DNA of 64,000 nucleotides, taken from assembly GCA_000750105.3 (NCBI GenBank), contig JPHH03000075.1:1-64000 (forward strand), written 5' to 3'. Positions 10,901 through 25,900 of this stretch are shown one piece after another (positions within the stretch are counted from its first letter, which is position 1; the number at the start of each line of letters is the position of its first letter). The notes under the pieces are model-generated. The model ran no database searches. It had not been told where the DNA came from and saw nothing but the letters and a program-made list of their open reading frames with translations. This DNA comes from Tolypocladium sp. Sup5 PDA-1 (taxonomy: Eukaryota > Ascomycota > Sordariomycetes > Hypocreales > Ophiocordycipitaceae). Both the position numbers and the translations under genes were made by a program.

Positions 10901-13900
10901 GGCAAAGACGGGACCCATAGCCAAACGAGAGATCTCTCGCAGAGTCCTTATAGTACTGTAGGTCCGATGCTGGCTCCCACGCGGTGTCATTGCCAACCAG
11001 AACTTGAACGGGGGCGTCGTTCAGCAGCATGATTCTAGTGCGGAGGTTGCTGCACAGCTCGACGGTGCGCTCCCAGGCAGACTTGAAGCGGGCAATGTCG
11101 ATATCAACTGCAAGGCGGTAGACGCTCTTGGCGATGTATGAGCCGGGTTGCTTAACAGAAAGGACCATCAGGCCTTCCTGAAGCTTCGTGCAAGGGTAGA
11201 CATCCTCGACCACCAAATCACTTGACAGCTTACACGCTGTGCGGGCTTGAGATGTAATCTCATCGCGTTCAAACCTAGGGAGCAGGCCGAAAGGTTCGAC
11301 TTTGTCAGCCGGCCAGATGCCATCCTCAGACACGGAGGCGGCTTCAGCCATTTCAGATAGTCGGGGACTGCTGAAGACATTTGCCACCGAAAGGCCAATC
11401 TGTTGGCATCGCGCAACGGTGACCAATTTTATGGCAGAGATTGAGTCTCCTCCCAGTTGTAGGAAGTTGTCGTTCCTTCCAATGTCCTCGGCATCGGTTT
11501 GTAAGATCTCCGCCCAGAGGTCCCTAAGCTTGAACTCTATTGTAGTCGCTGGTGCGACCTTTGTTGCTACATCTGGAGCGAAGCGTTGACGCTCTTTGGC
11601 AGGCAGGGAGCAAGCCTGAGACACGACCGCATTGCGGCTGACCTTGCCGCTGACTGATTGCTCTGGCTTGCCCTGGAAGATGAGATATGCGGATGGTATC
11701 ATGCAAGACGGAAGAACCGTTGCAAGCATATCGTTCAATGTCGAGATAAGAGTCCGTGTCTCGTCGTAGATATTGTCGACCAGTTGGAATGGCAAGTCTG
11801 GGTTTGACAATGGCCCGTCGGTGAACCAGAGGAAGGAGAGCAAAGCATCTGGAGCCTCTTTTTCGCCCTTGACAACATCAACCATGACGCTCATTTGAGT
11901 CGGCAAGTGCTCGTAGATCTGGAGCTCAATCTCGCCAAGCTCAACTCGTTGGCCGTGTAGCTTGACTTGGGTGTCCATGCGCCCCAGGTACTCAAAGGTG
12001 CCATCGGCATTACGCCGGACGAGGTCACCTGTGCGGTAGGCTCGGCTTGGAGGAATGCCAGGAAGCCATGTGGTATCCTCCATCCAACTGGCAGCTTGCT
12101 CGGGAGTAGCATTGAGATATTGTCTTGCCAGGAGCGGGCCCATGATGACCAGCTCTCCAATGCCACCTACAGGCACCATCTTCTTATGGTTACTAGGCTC
12201 AACGACCAAGAAGGTACTTGAAAGAGGCCGTCCGAGGTTTGTAGGCCGCCCAACAGTTCCTACTGCTGGATTCCAGGCACAGATAGTCGACTCAGCTGGG
12301 CCGTAGAGACTATGAATGTCCAAGTAATCCTTCCAGCGGTCGGCGGTCTTCTTGGTGACAGCCTCTCCTCCAATGCAGAGCGTCTTCATGTAGGGAACGT
12401 CGGACGGGTTCAGAAGGTCAGCCACGGTAGGGGTCAAAAACGCCCAATTGGCCTGTGTTGCCGTCATGGCGCCAGCTAAGTCATTCAGGCGAGCGTCATC
12501 AGATGGAACGCAAATGCATCCTCCAAGCATTAGCGTTACAAGCACATCCAGGATACCAACGTCGAAGGTGTAGGTAGAAAATTGGAAAACGCGCGTTCCC
12601 GGTCCAATGTCGAGATTACGGCCGTAGGCGTACGCAGAGGAACAAGTAGCATCATGCTGCAAAACGATGCCCTTTGGCTTTCCAGTGCTGCCGGAGGTAA
12701 ACACGATGAACGATGCATTGCTTGGTTGTGCCGCAGACTTGACAGGGGCGACAATATTGGGAAGGCTCCTCAGTAGTTCTTCACTGACGAGGACGACTTC
12801 AGTGCCGAGCTGCTCGGCCGTATCCCGGCATGATGGCGCTGCCAGGACCAGGGTTGCCTTTGTATCCTCAACAATACCTTGTAGTCGAGCTACCGGCGCT
12901 TTGGGATCGATGGCAACAAATGCACCGCCAGCCATTTGAGTAGCTACCATGGCAATAATAGCCCATGTAGACTTCGGGAAACACAGCGGAACCAGGGTTT
13001 CGGGTCCAACGCCAAACTGCTGTAGTTTGTGGGCTAGACAGCTTGCATACTTACCAAGTTCGGCGTATGTCAAATTGCCATCCCAGGATGTTACCGCTGG
13101 CTCGTTTCGTCTAGCCTTGATCTGGCCCTCGATCAACCAGTGCGTGCAAGACTGGGTGGCAGGCTGCAGGCGGCTAGACTCAATGGCATGCTCAATATCC
13201 CACTGTCCGACGAGCGAAATATCACACAGAGGCTTGTCTTCTGCGAAAAGCTGCTGGACGACGTGGTCAAAGTGCTGGGAGACAGCCAGGATCTGGGCTT
13301 CAGAGAGGATGTCAGGGTCGTAGAAGAAGCGAATGTCGGCAGAGGCGTTGGACAAGCTGGCGATAATAACTAAGGGGTAGTTGAAGTAGTCGTCCTTCAG
13401 AGAAGCGATTATGTAGTCCTGCTCTGCATCTCCCACAACCAGAACCGCATCAGGATCGCTACCTGTGGTCTTGATTGGTGGCTGGATGACAAGCAAGGTG
13501 GTGAAATTGCAAGCTGTCCTCGCATCGGAAGAAAGTTTGGCAATGTTCTGGAGACCGAACTGCTCAAATGGAATTGTTTCGGTGCCTTGGCCTTGAACAG
13601 CGGCAAGATAGTCCGTTACGGACTGTTCCTTCTCAAGACGAGTGCGAGCAGGGACAGTGGCAATCATTGGACCGGGCATCGATTCTAGACCAGGAACGGG
13701 CGCTTGCCTGCCTGACACGGTCAAGCCAAAGAAGACATCATCGGTATCGCAATAGCGTGCCAATACCAATCCCCAGGCGGCACGAATAACCGTAGCCTTT
13801 GTAATGGACGTTTGTTGGTGCTGCGGGAAGTTGATGGTATGGTCGAATGTGCCCGCTTCCCCCTTGGGAGAGCCCTTTGCGACGAAGTCACTGCTCGGGG

Positions 13901-16900
13901 GGAATGCGGCTTTGGTTGCCCCTTTCAGCTGTTCCGTCCAGAATGTGCGGCTGGCGCCCATATCAAGATCCATTGTGTATTTGATGAATCCCGAATAGGG
14001 CAGAATGGGTTTGATATGGGTACCGTGATAAGCACTGTAGAGCGTCTCTAGAACCACTCGCATGCTCCAGCCGTCATATACGGCGTGATGTCCGGCCCAG
14101 ACGAAATAATGAACGCCCTTGTCGTTGACTATAGAGTAATTGGACAGGGGTGTGCCATAGCCCATGAGTCGCTTATGGGACAAGAATGTCTCTAGAGTCG
14201 TATCGACCTGCTCCCATAAGACAATCCCGTGAAGTGTAACTTGGACTGGGGCATCATCCACAAGCATGATCCTGGTACGGAGGTTGCTGCATAGGCTGGT
14301 TGTGGTCTCCCATGCGGCCTTGAACCGAGAGACATCAACATGGTCGCCGAGTCGAAATACGTAGTTGCCAATGTAGGCCCCTGGTTGTTTGAGTGTAAGA
14401 GCCATGAGGCCTTCCTGGAGGGAGGAGCAAGGATACGCATCCTCGATGGCCTGGCTTTCGGGGATGCCGTACCGCTCGCGGAAGGTATCGCTCAACACGA
14501 GCTTCTGCGCGGACGCTGATAACAGCTCAAAGGGCGCCGAGGAAATCTTTCGGCTGTTGGCTGAGCCAAACGACTCAACTGCTCTTGTAGCAACAGCCAA
14601 TAGCGTCGGATTGTCAAACACATCCTTTACAGAGAATATAATGTTCCCGTCGCGGGCCGCGGCAACAAGCTGGATAGCTGTAATCGAGTCTCCGCCAATT
14701 TGAAGGAAGCTATCATCTCGCCCAATAGCTTCCAAGGGCAGCCGCAAGGTAGTAGCCCAGAGTTGCTGAAGGCGACGTTCCATGTCGGTCTCAGGAGCAC
14801 GTTTGACTGCCTGGCCATCCAGTTGAGAGTACTTAGCTAGCTGGCTAGAGTCGAGCTTGGTGATGATCTCGCGCAACTTCTTTCTATCGAGCTTTGTCGA
14901 TGTGATAAATGGCATAAATCGGCAGTGGATGAAGTAAGTTGGGATCATATATCGTGGCAGTACAACCCTGAGCTGCCCAAGCGCTGCGGCAAGCAGAGAC
15001 CTGGCGTCATCGGTGAGGGGGAGGAAGATGTCGTCAGCAATCGCGTCTGTGTCTCCCGTCATGTTCTTGCCCTCAAACGTGGAGCAGAAATAACAGACCA
15101 GGGTTGATCCGCTCTCTGTTGTCAGGACATCAACAGCAACTTGACGAGCGCCATCGAGAACGGTCTGAACCTGGTGTTCCACCTCTCCCAACTCAACGCG
15201 GAGGCCACGGACTTTAACCTGCGTATCCTTGCGACCAGAAAACTCGATTGTCCCGTCAGGGTTGTAGAACGCAAGATCCCCTGACTTGTAGAACCGGTTC
15301 CAATGGGGCAAGTCTTTCTTCGGAGCCCAATCGGGCAGCTCCGTGAGAGTAGTAGCTCGAGTTCGCTCGGGATCTGCTAGATATTCCCTCAATATCGTCG
15401 GGCCTTGGATGACCACCTCTCCAATAGTGCCAATAGGTGCTAGTTTCATCGGATCTTGCGAATCTACGATCCAGCAGAACCCGCCAACAGGGCTACCCAC
15501 GGTCAAAGGAGACTCTGTAGGGGAGGCCCACTCGTGGAGGGTGCTGCAAACACAAGTCTCTGCCGGACCCCATCCATTCACGAACCGCACCTTGCCAACC
15601 CAGGTGTCAAACACGTCGCGTGGTACTCCTTCACCAGCCAAGATAAGAAGCTCCACGCTTGGGACCTCGCTGGGGCTCAGAGTCCGGGCGAACGAGGGGG
15701 TGAGGAACATCCAGCTAATATCCATATCTCGAATGAATTGCTTCAATCCATTCATTCGAGTGTGCTCAGAGGGAACACAGACACAAGCACCGGAAATCAG
15801 TGTAAGTACGGTTTCGCCCACTGACATGTCGAACACATAGGTCGCAAACTGGAGCATCTTGACCTTTGAAGTCAAGCGGAGTCTCTTGCAAATAGCCCGT
15901 TGACTAGTGCATAATGCACGATGCTGTATAACGAAACCCTTGGGAGTTCCAGTACTTCCGGAGGTGAATAGGACGTAGGCATCATGATCGGGTGACGAAA
16001 CGTCCATCGACTGCTCGTACTTGGAGGACGTTGTCAACGTGTCGTGGAGACTAGACGAGACCTCGACAACACGTTGACACAGCGACGCGCATAGCTCAGC
16101 ATTGGAAGGAGATATTAAAGCCAGCTTTGCGCAAGTCTGTTGGGCTATTTGCTGCAGGCGTTGCTTTGGGTGAGACGGATCAAGCGGAACCCACGCAGCT
16201 CCCGCTTTGTTGACGCCCAGTATAGTGACAAAGAACCAGGCAGTCTTTTCAAAGCAAACATGAATCAGGTCGCCTTGTTCAACCCCAAGATCAAGAACCA
16301 GATAATTGGCGAGTCGATTAGCAGCCTGGTTGAGCTCGGAATATGTGAATTCAGCATCCCAAGCTTGGATAGCAGGTGCATCAGGTCGCTGGAGGGCTTG
16401 CTCTTCAACAAGTCTGTGGAAGCAAGATTCGATAATCTCTGGCTCTTCAGAATTGAGCTCAAGAGAGCGCTTCAAATCCCAGTCGCTAGTCATTTGGATG
16501 TCCCCAAGCAACATGTCTTGTTGTCTCGAGAGCTGATGAACAACGTGTTCGAAATGATGGGACATGGCCTGAATCTGAGACCCCGCGAGAAGGCTGGAAC
16601 TGTAGATCAGTACAAGCTCGAGATGGTCGTCATAGACGTGGCCTTGGACAACCAATGGGAAACTGAAGTAATGCTCCAAGAGCTCTGCTTGCGAATTCTC
16701 CAAGTTGACGAAGGACATCAGAGCGTCGCAATTATCGGGCTCGGTGAGATAGCGGACGGGTTGGACAACCAACAAGCTTGTGAAGTCACACGCATCCTTG
16801 ATATCTGCACTGATTTTCGAGATGTTTTGCACACCGAATTGCTCATAGGCAACCATTCCCGTTGCTTGGCTCTGGATGCCATGAAGCAGGGCCGATACTC

Positions 16901-19900
16901 GCTGGGTGATGTCAAGTCGAACACGAACTGGAATCGTTGCAACCACAGGGCCGGGCATTTCCACTATCCCAGGAACGGGTGCTTGGCGTCCAGATACAGC
17001 AGCTCCGAAGCACACGTCATTGGTATCGCAATAACGTGCCAGGACAATGGCCCAGGCTGCCCGGATAATGGAAGCCTTTGTGATGCCCATGTCAGTCGAG
17101 TTGTTCGGCAACTCTATGGACTTGGTTAACATTCGCGTCTCATTACTCCGATCTGAGCTAGCTGTAGGAGGCGGAGGCGGGAAAGTGGCCCGCTTAGCTT
17201 CACAGAGTTGCTCCCTCCAGTATTCATGAGTTGCTGTAACGTCGAGTTCCATAGTATACTTGATGAAGCGAGAGAAGGGCTGGCGTGCTAGCGTAGCAAT
17301 TCCCCTGTACAGGCCATGGAAGATCGTCTGCATAATGCGGACAGTCCAGCCGTCAAAAATTGCGTGATGAAGGGTCAGCACGAAGTAATTCCGTCCGTCC
17401 CCTTGAGAAATGATCGCGTAGCGGCAGAGCCGGGTTCCATAGCCCATATTTGAGCTTTGGCTGCCACTCAGATAAGGGTTCAGATTGAGACCTGTTGCAT
17501 CATCCCATTCAATATCGTCCTTGACAATGAGTTGGAGGGAGACTCCGTTCTCAATGACAATCCTGGTGCGTAGATTGGCGCAGATTTTGACTGTCATTTC
17601 CCAGGATGACTTGAAACGAGCAATATCAACGTGTTTGGCGATCTCGTAGACGTTGGTCGCAACATGAGAGCCGGGCAATTTAACTGATAGCGCCATAACT
17701 CCTTCTTGGAATTTAGAGCACGGGAACGAATCCTCCACGGATTGATGACGAGATAGATCGGCCACATCTCGTACCTTGTGGTTGACAGCTATCTCTCGGT
17801 GGGTTTCATCCAGAAGGCTGAATGGCGGGATGCCGTCTTCGATCTCGGAGCCGTCATTGACATCGATGGCCTTCGCTGCTACAGCGAAAAGACGAGGGTC
17901 GTGAAAGACATCGTTTACCGTGATGGCAATACCGACCTCTCTGGCCGTTCGAACAAAATGAATAATGGCAATTGAATCACCACCAATCTTCAAGAAGTTA
18001 TCATCCCTTCCAACAGAGTCCATGGGAATGTTGAGCAGCTCCGCCCAGAGTTGCTGCAGTCGGCACTCCATGATGGTTTCCGGCGCCCGCTTGACTCCCT
18101 CGGCGAGAGAGTAGTTTGCTAGAACATCCTGGCTGAGTTCCGAGATCAAGTTTCGAAGGAGTTTTCTGTCGACCTTGCCCGACGTAGTCAGGGGCATATA
18201 CCGACAAGGCATGAAAATGCCTGGTATCATATAGCTCGGAAGGGACTGTTCAAGCTCACCAGTCAAAGCAGCTAGTCTGCTCTTCAGCTCCATTGTCAGG
18301 TCAGCGACAATAGTGTCAGTTTCGTTGGCCTGGGCCTTCATCACGCGTCGGTCATCGGTGAAAGAAATGAAGGCAACCAGGTGAGAGCTGTTGTCTGATT
18401 TGAACACATCGGCAACCGCTTCTCGAACGCCAGGGAGAAGACTGCGAATATGGTGCTCAATATCACCCAGTTCGATGCGCAAACCTCGTATCTTGACTTG
18501 AGTGTCCTTGCGTGAGATGAATTGGATTGTGCCGTCTGGATTGTAGAATCCTAAGTCGCCAGTCTTGTAGAAGCGGCTCCAGTGCGAGTCGTCGCGCCAG
18601 GGCGCCCAGTCCGGAAGTGATGCAACGACTGAAGCGCCAGTCTTGGCTGCATCCGCGAGATATTCACGAAGTAGCGTTGGGCCCTGAATAACGATCTCAC
18701 CCGCGCTCCCTATGGGCGCGAGCTTCTGGTGGTCGTCAGGATCGACTATCCAACAGAAGCTGCCGACCGGGTTTCCAATTGTCAACGACGGCAACTCCCG
18801 AGAGCGCCATTCGTAAAGAGTGGCAGCGAGACATGCCTCGGCAGGGCCCCAACCAGTGAAGAATCGTAGCTTATCCGCCCAATTATCAATAAGATCTTGG
18901 CCGATGGCTTCACCACCGATGAGCATCATTTCGAGATTTGGGACATCCAATGGTTGCAGGGTTCGCGCGAATTGCGGCGTGAGAATGACCCAGTTGACAT
19001 CTGCATCTCTAATGAAGCCAGCAAGATTGTTCATTCGCGTGTCCTCAGATGGCACGCAAACGCAAGATCCGACGAAGAGTGGCGCGAAGATCTCCCCCAG
19101 CATCACATCGAATACATAAGCAGAAAACTGAAGCATCCGAACTCTTCGCGTAATACCCAGCCTGTTACCTATGGCGGTTTGACTCGTGCATAAAGCGCGA
19201 TGCTCCATGGTGATGCCTTTTGGAACACCCGTAGTGCCAGACGTGAATATAACGTACGCAACACTAGCCGGCGCGGTTCGGGAAGCGGCTGTATTGGAAT
19301 CGTATCCCGCGTTCCTCAGCTTCTCGTCTAGGGCAGCCCCAACTTCGACGGCGTTGGGCACGAGGCTGGAACACTTTTCTGCAGTGGCGGCATTTACCAA
19401 GATTAGTTGGGAGCCGGTTTGTGCGACAACCTGCTGGTGCCTTTGGCTTGGGTGTGAGTGATCAAGCGGCACCCATGCGCCGCTGGCCTTGTTGATAGCT
19501 AGGATGGCCACGATGAACCAAGCAGATTTCTCGAAGCAAACATGTACGAGATCATCGGCCTTCATTGCAAGCTCTTTGACGAGATACTGCGATAGACGGT
19601 TCGCAGCATTGTCTAGCTCCTTGTAGCTAAAAGTAGCGTCCCATGCGTAAATAGCTGGGGCATCAGGGTGCAGCTCCGCTTGCTTGGCGATGAGATGATG
19701 CGCGCAACTGTCGATAATATCAGGCATTCCCGCAGCTTCGTTCCATCTTAATGCCTGCTGCTGATCCCATTGGCTGGCAGCCGTTATTGTACCGAGAGCT
19801 TGGTCGCCTTCATCCCAGAGCTGGTCGACAATGTGCTCATACTGATGAGAAAGGGCCTCGAGTTGCGGCTCAGCCAATCTGGTTGGGTCATATACAAAGA

Positions 19901-22900
19901 CCATCTCGATGCAATTGTCCAGCACGATACACTGAAGAGTGAGGGGATAGTTGAAGTAGTTCTCCATTGAAGTCTCAAGCAAAGCCTCATCAGAATCCCG
20001 GGTCTCCAAGATCGAAGGCTCAGATGCATTCATGTTGGGCGCAAATTGTTGTCCTGGTTGGACAATCAAGAGACTAGAGAAGTCGCAGGCGTTCTGAGCA
20101 TCAGAGCTCACTTTCGAGATGTTTTGCAGGCCAAACTGCTCGTAAGCAACCATGTCTGATGCTTGATTTTGTACATCATGCAGGAATTGAGAGACCGATT
20201 GCGTTTGTCCAAGTCGAACTCGCACAGGCACTGTAGCAACTGTCGGTCCTGCCATGGCATCCAATCCGCGGACAGGAGCATGTCGCCCGGAGAGGGTCAT
20301 TCCAAAGCACACATCATCGTCATCACAATGCTTTCCGAGAAGTAGGGCCCAAGCGGCACGGAGGATTGTTGCCTTGGTTATGGACATGTCCTTGGCTTGA
20401 GGGGACTTGATGACTGTCTTGAATACTCGACCTGTCTTACCAATCTTGGGTGCAGAGGCAGCATTGCGCACCGGAGGTGGATACGCAGCAGGCTTGGCTC
20501 CCTCAAGTTGAGTTCTCCAGTAGTCGCTAGTCTCTTCAAAGTTCATCTCCGTAACGTACTTGATGAAACCTGAATAGGATTCAAGGAGCGGTGGGCTATG
20601 TTCGTAGTATAACCGAGTCAACGTGTCTAGTACCGAACGTATTGTCCAGCCGTCAAATATTGAATGGTGGGCAGTCCACACAAAACAGTTTGTGCCGAAC
20701 TTGTCTTTGACAAGTGCATAGTGAGACAATGGCAAGCCATAGCCCACTTTGGTATTTCTGTTCGCACGCAAGTACGAGACGAGGTCCTGGCCATCAGTGG
20801 ACTCCCAAACCACCCTGTCCTTTACCAGAGCCTGGATGGTAAGGTTCTCGAGAAGCACAATCCGCGTTCGGAGGATCGAGCAGACATCAATAGTCCGTTC
20901 CCAGGCACAACTAAATCTTCCGATGTCGACGTAATCAGGTAGATAGTATACGTGCCAGGCAATGTATGAACCAGGTTGCTTGACCGTCAGCAACATGAGA
21001 CCTTCCTGCAACTTTGTGCAGGGATAAGCGTCTTGTATGGTTGCCTCGTCCGATACCGCGGCGTGCTTTCGAATCTCTGCCATGACTCGTTCTCCATTGA
21101 GGCTAGGTACTAGGCTGAACGGTTGGGCAGGTAGATGGGTTTCGAGAACGTCGCCGCCATCCACAGCTTCGGCCATGTCGGCCAATCGTGGGCATTGAAA
21201 TACATGAGCCACAGTGAGCCCGATACCAGCACGCTGAGCCGCTGAGACCAGCTTTATGGCAGCAACAGAGTCGCCACCAAGTCGAACAAAGCTGTTGTTC
21301 TTCCCAATGCTCTCGAAATCAATCTGGAGCATTGTAGCCCATAGATCTCTGAGCTTCAACTCCATGGGAGTTGTTGGTGACTCATTAATAGCAACGCCAG
21401 GGGTAAAGCGTGCTCGTTCCAAGGGCGGTATTGAATGGGCCAGACGAAGCAACGGTCGTCTATCAACTTTACCAGACGTCGTTTGTTCAGGCTTGCCTTC
21501 AAAGATGAGATATGCCAAGGGAACCATGTACGATGGAAGCCACTTCGCTAGATATTCATCCAGGGAAGAGATGAGGCCTCGCATCTGTTGGTTGATAGTC
21601 TCAATAAGCTTGACTGGCTGTGACTGTGCGCCGTCGGTGAACCAAAGGAACGCAAGTAGGAAGTCGCCATCCACAGCGTCCACTATAGCGCTCATGTTGT
21701 TGGGTATGTTCTCATAGAGACGGGATTCAATCTCTCCAAGTTCAACTCTCTGGCCATGTAATTTAACTTGAGTATCTTTGCGGCCCATGTAGTCAAAGGT
21801 TCCATCAGCGTTGCGTCGAACCAAATCTCCTGTTCGATAAGCTCGCTTGGGAGACTTGCCGTCGGATGGAAGCCATTCGGCGTTTTCCAGCCAGCTGGCA
21901 TCTTGATCTTGCCCCACGTTGATGTATCCGCGAGCCAACAATGGACCCTGGATGAGAAGTTCTCCAACGCATCCAACAGGGACGAGCTCCCTGGGATTGG
22001 CAGGGTTGGCCACCCAAAACGCGCTGGATAGGGGTCGTCCGATGTTCGTTGCCCTTCCAGTCCCAACGTCCGGATTCCATGCGCAGATCGAGGCCTCTGC
22101 TGGACCGTAGATACCATGTAGCTTCACCGAGGAACTCTCCCAGCGGCGTATCGACTTCTTAGTGACAGCTTCACCGCCAAGGCACAGATCCATAAGGTAG
22201 GGGAGGTCCATGGGCGGTAGCAAGTCTGCCACAGTAGGCGTTAAGAAAGCCCAGTTCGCCTTTGTAGAGTTCATTGCCCCGGCTAAGTTGTTGAGTCGAT
22301 CAAAGTCCGAGGGTATACAGAGGCATGCTCCACGCATCAGCGTGACGAGTACGTCGAGAATGCCAACATCGAAGGTATAGGCTGAGAAGTTGAACACTCG
22401 TGTACCGGGAGCAATGTTCACGTTCGCGCCGTATGCGTCGCTTGAGGAGCAGATGGCGTCATGTTGGATAACCATGCCTTTAGGCTTGCCTGTGCTACCA
22501 GACGTGAAGATCACGAAGCTAGCGTTGCAAGGCTGGACCGCGTTCAAGGTTGACTGGGTAGGGTCTGGTAGTTCAAGCATTAGCTTCTCGTCCACCAAGA
22601 TGACACTGTCGACACCGAGGCTGTGAGCCACTTCTTGGTGCGAAGGGGCCGAAATTATCATCCTTGCTTTGGTGTCTTCCATGATCCCTTGCAAGCGGGA
22701 TATTGGGGCATTAGGATCCAGAGGCACAAAGGCGCCGCCAGCCATCTCAACCGCAACCATCGCCACAACGGCCCAGGTAGACTTTGGAAAGCAGAGTGGC
22801 ACTAGTACCTCGGGCCCAACTCCAACTTCTTGCAGTTTCACTGCTAGTCGAGACGCGTAGATACCGAGCTGGTCATACGTCAAGTTTCCGTCCCAAGAAG

Positions 22901-25900
22901 AAATGGCAGGGTCCGCTGGACGAGTCTTTGTCTGGTCCAGGATCCTCCTATGCGTACAGGAAATCGAGGCGCTCTGCAGTCGGCTAGAATCCAATGCATG
23001 CTGTATGTCCCATGGGCCAACAAGGGTCACAGTTCCCAGGCTTCTGCTATCGTCTTGCGCAAGCAGCTGTTGGACTGTGCAGTCGAAATGCTGAGTGACT
23101 GCCAGCACCTGAGACTCAGACAGCAGCGCGGGATCATAGAAGATGCGCAACTCCGCAGCGCCGGAAAAAAGTCTAGCGATGATTACGAGCGGATAGTTGA
23201 AGTAGTTGCGCATCGTATCAAATGTAAAACTGTGCTCTTCGTTGCCCATTGCAAGCACCACAGCGTCATTAGACGCAGATTCGCTAGGCGGCTGGATAAC
23301 GAGGAGACTTGAGAAGTCGCAGGCGGCCTTGGCGTCTGAACTGATCTTGGAGATGTTCTGAAGGCCAAACTGCTCGTACGGTATCATTTCCACAGCCTGA
23401 CCTTGGATAGATACGAAATAGTTGGACAACGATTGCTCGCGGTCGAGTCGAACACGAACCGGAACTGTCGCAATCGTCGGACCGGGCATATGATCGAGTC
23501 TAGGAACATGTGCCTGTCTTCCGGAAACGGTGGCACCAAAACAAATGTCATCGCTATTACAATAGCGTCCTAGGACCAAAGCCCAGGCAGCGCGGAGAAT
23601 TGTTGCTTGAGTAGTGGAGGTCCGGCCTTGCTGCACCATCTTGACCGTGTGGGTGTAGATTTGCGATGGATTCTTGACGTCCGTCGTGGAGAGTAAATGG
23701 CCCCCCTTTGGAGGGAAGGATGGACATTTTGCGCCGTGGAGCTGCTCAGCCCAAAACTGGCGGGCGTTGTCATCATCTAGCTTCAACAAGTATCGCACAA
23801 AGCTTGAGTATGGCGGTAGTGGAATTTCAATACCGCGATAGACATTGTTGAATGTGTCCAGGGTTATTCTCATGCTCCAGCCGTCGTATATAGCGTGATG
23901 GGCGGTCCAGATGAAGTAAGTGGCATCATTCTCACTGAGCAAAGCATACCGGGAGAGTTGGGTGTTGTAGCCAAATTTGTATTCTCTAGGAAGGGCTAGA
24001 AAGCCCTTCAGCGTTTGGCCATTAGTATCATCCCAAGACATGGCTTCCTGAACAACAACTTGAACGGGAATGTCATCCGGGAGCATGATCCTGGTGCGAA
24101 GGTTTCCACAGATTTCGACAGTTCTCTCCCAAGCTGTCTGAAATTGACGCAAATCTGTATCCTCAGGCAGTCGATACACGTATTTGACAACATATGAGCC
24201 AGGTTGCTTCAATGTGAGAGCCATCAGACCCTCCTGTAGCGATGTGCACGGGTAGGCATCCTCGATAACCTGGCCGCTTGAAAGCTGGCATCGTTTGCGG
24301 AGAGATGTCACATCGTCCACAAACAACTCTCGTAAAGGTCCAGGGAGCAAACTAAACGGCGTGGCTGGCTCTTCCTCATGACTTGAAATCTGCAGCTCAG
24401 ATGCTTGGGTCGCCATGTATAGCAGCACAGGGTTGTCAAACACTCCTTTGACTGAGAGATCAACACCGACGTCCCTTGCCATAGACACGACTTGAATAGC
24501 CTTAATTGAATCACCGCCAATTTGCAAGAAGCTGTCATCCCGACCAATAGAGTCTCTGGGCAATCGCAAAATACGTGCCCAAATCCCCTGTAGACGTCGC
24601 TCCATGCCCGTCTCGGGGGGGCGCTTCTCGCCGCCCAAAACAGAGAACTTGGCAAGCTCAACGGCGTTAAGCCCAGCCGTAATCTGCCTCAGTTTATTCC
24701 TGTCCAACTTCGTAGACGTAATCAAAGGCATGAATTGGCAGTGGATAAAGTGCGCGGGGATCATGTAACGAGGCAGTGCAACACTGAGCTGTCCTGTCAT
24801 GGCCTTGAGCCGGGACTGCATATCGGCTGTGAGGGGCAAGAAGATGTTATCAGCGCTGCTGTCGCTGTCTGTATCTCCAATTCTCTTGCCGTCATTGGTG
24901 AAACAGAAGTAGCACACGAGACTGGCTCCGGTGTCTGTCCGCAGCACATCTACAGCCACCTGACCAACGCCTTTAAAAGATCGCCTGACGTGATGCTCAA
25001 CGTCGGAAAGCTCAACTCTAAGACCGCGGATCTTAACTTGGCTGTCTTTACGGCTGGAGTACTCGATCGTTCCATCCGGGTTATAAGAGCAAAGGTCCCC
25101 AGATTTGTAGAAGCGGTCCCAGGATGGCAAGGTCCTTTGTGGTGCCCAGGCCGGAAGCGATCGTACCTGACTAGCTTCTGTCTTTTCAGGGTCGGAAAGA
25201 TATTCTCGGAGCAGAGTCGGGCCTTGAATGACAACTTCGCCGATGGTTCCAACGGGAGCTAACCGCTGCGGATCTTTCGGGTCAACGATCCAGCAAAAGC
25301 CTCCAACGGGCCGCCCTACCGTCAACGGCGATTCGTTCAAAGACTGCCATTCATGCAGTGTGCTGAAAACGCAAGTCTCTGCAGGGCCCCATCCGTTTAT
25401 AAGTCGAACCTTGCCAAACCAAGTTTCCAAAATGTCTCTACCAACGGCTTCGCCAGCCAATAGTAGCAGCTCCAGGTTAGGGACGTCTTCCGGCTGGAGT
25501 GTGCGAACAAAAGCAGGAGTCAGAAATGCCCAGTTAATTTGCATTTCTCGGATGAAATTTGGTAGAGAGTTCAACCTGGTTTCTTCGGAAGGAACACAGA
25601 TGCATGCTCCAGAAATCAAGGGCGCGATAATCTCTCCAATGCAAAGATCGAAGACATAGGAGGCAAATTGAAGCATCCGCACCTCAGACGTTAAGCCTAA
25701 CCGCTTACTGATTGCAGTTTGACTCGTGCACACGGAGCCATGCTCCATAAGAAGCCCCTTTGGCGTCCCCGTGCTTCCGGAAGTGAAAAGAACATAGGCG
25801 GCGTCTCTGGGCGAGACAACGCGGGTCGGTCCACGGGTGTCTGCCGCATTCTTTGCGGGCTCTTCATCCAGCTTCGGGCCAACTTCGATCACGGTCTCAA

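Noticed and set aside
16140..17129. Plus-strand open frame of 329 codons
   Set aside because: Antisense to A6 and C6 of the NRPS; a shadow caused by conserved codon bias.
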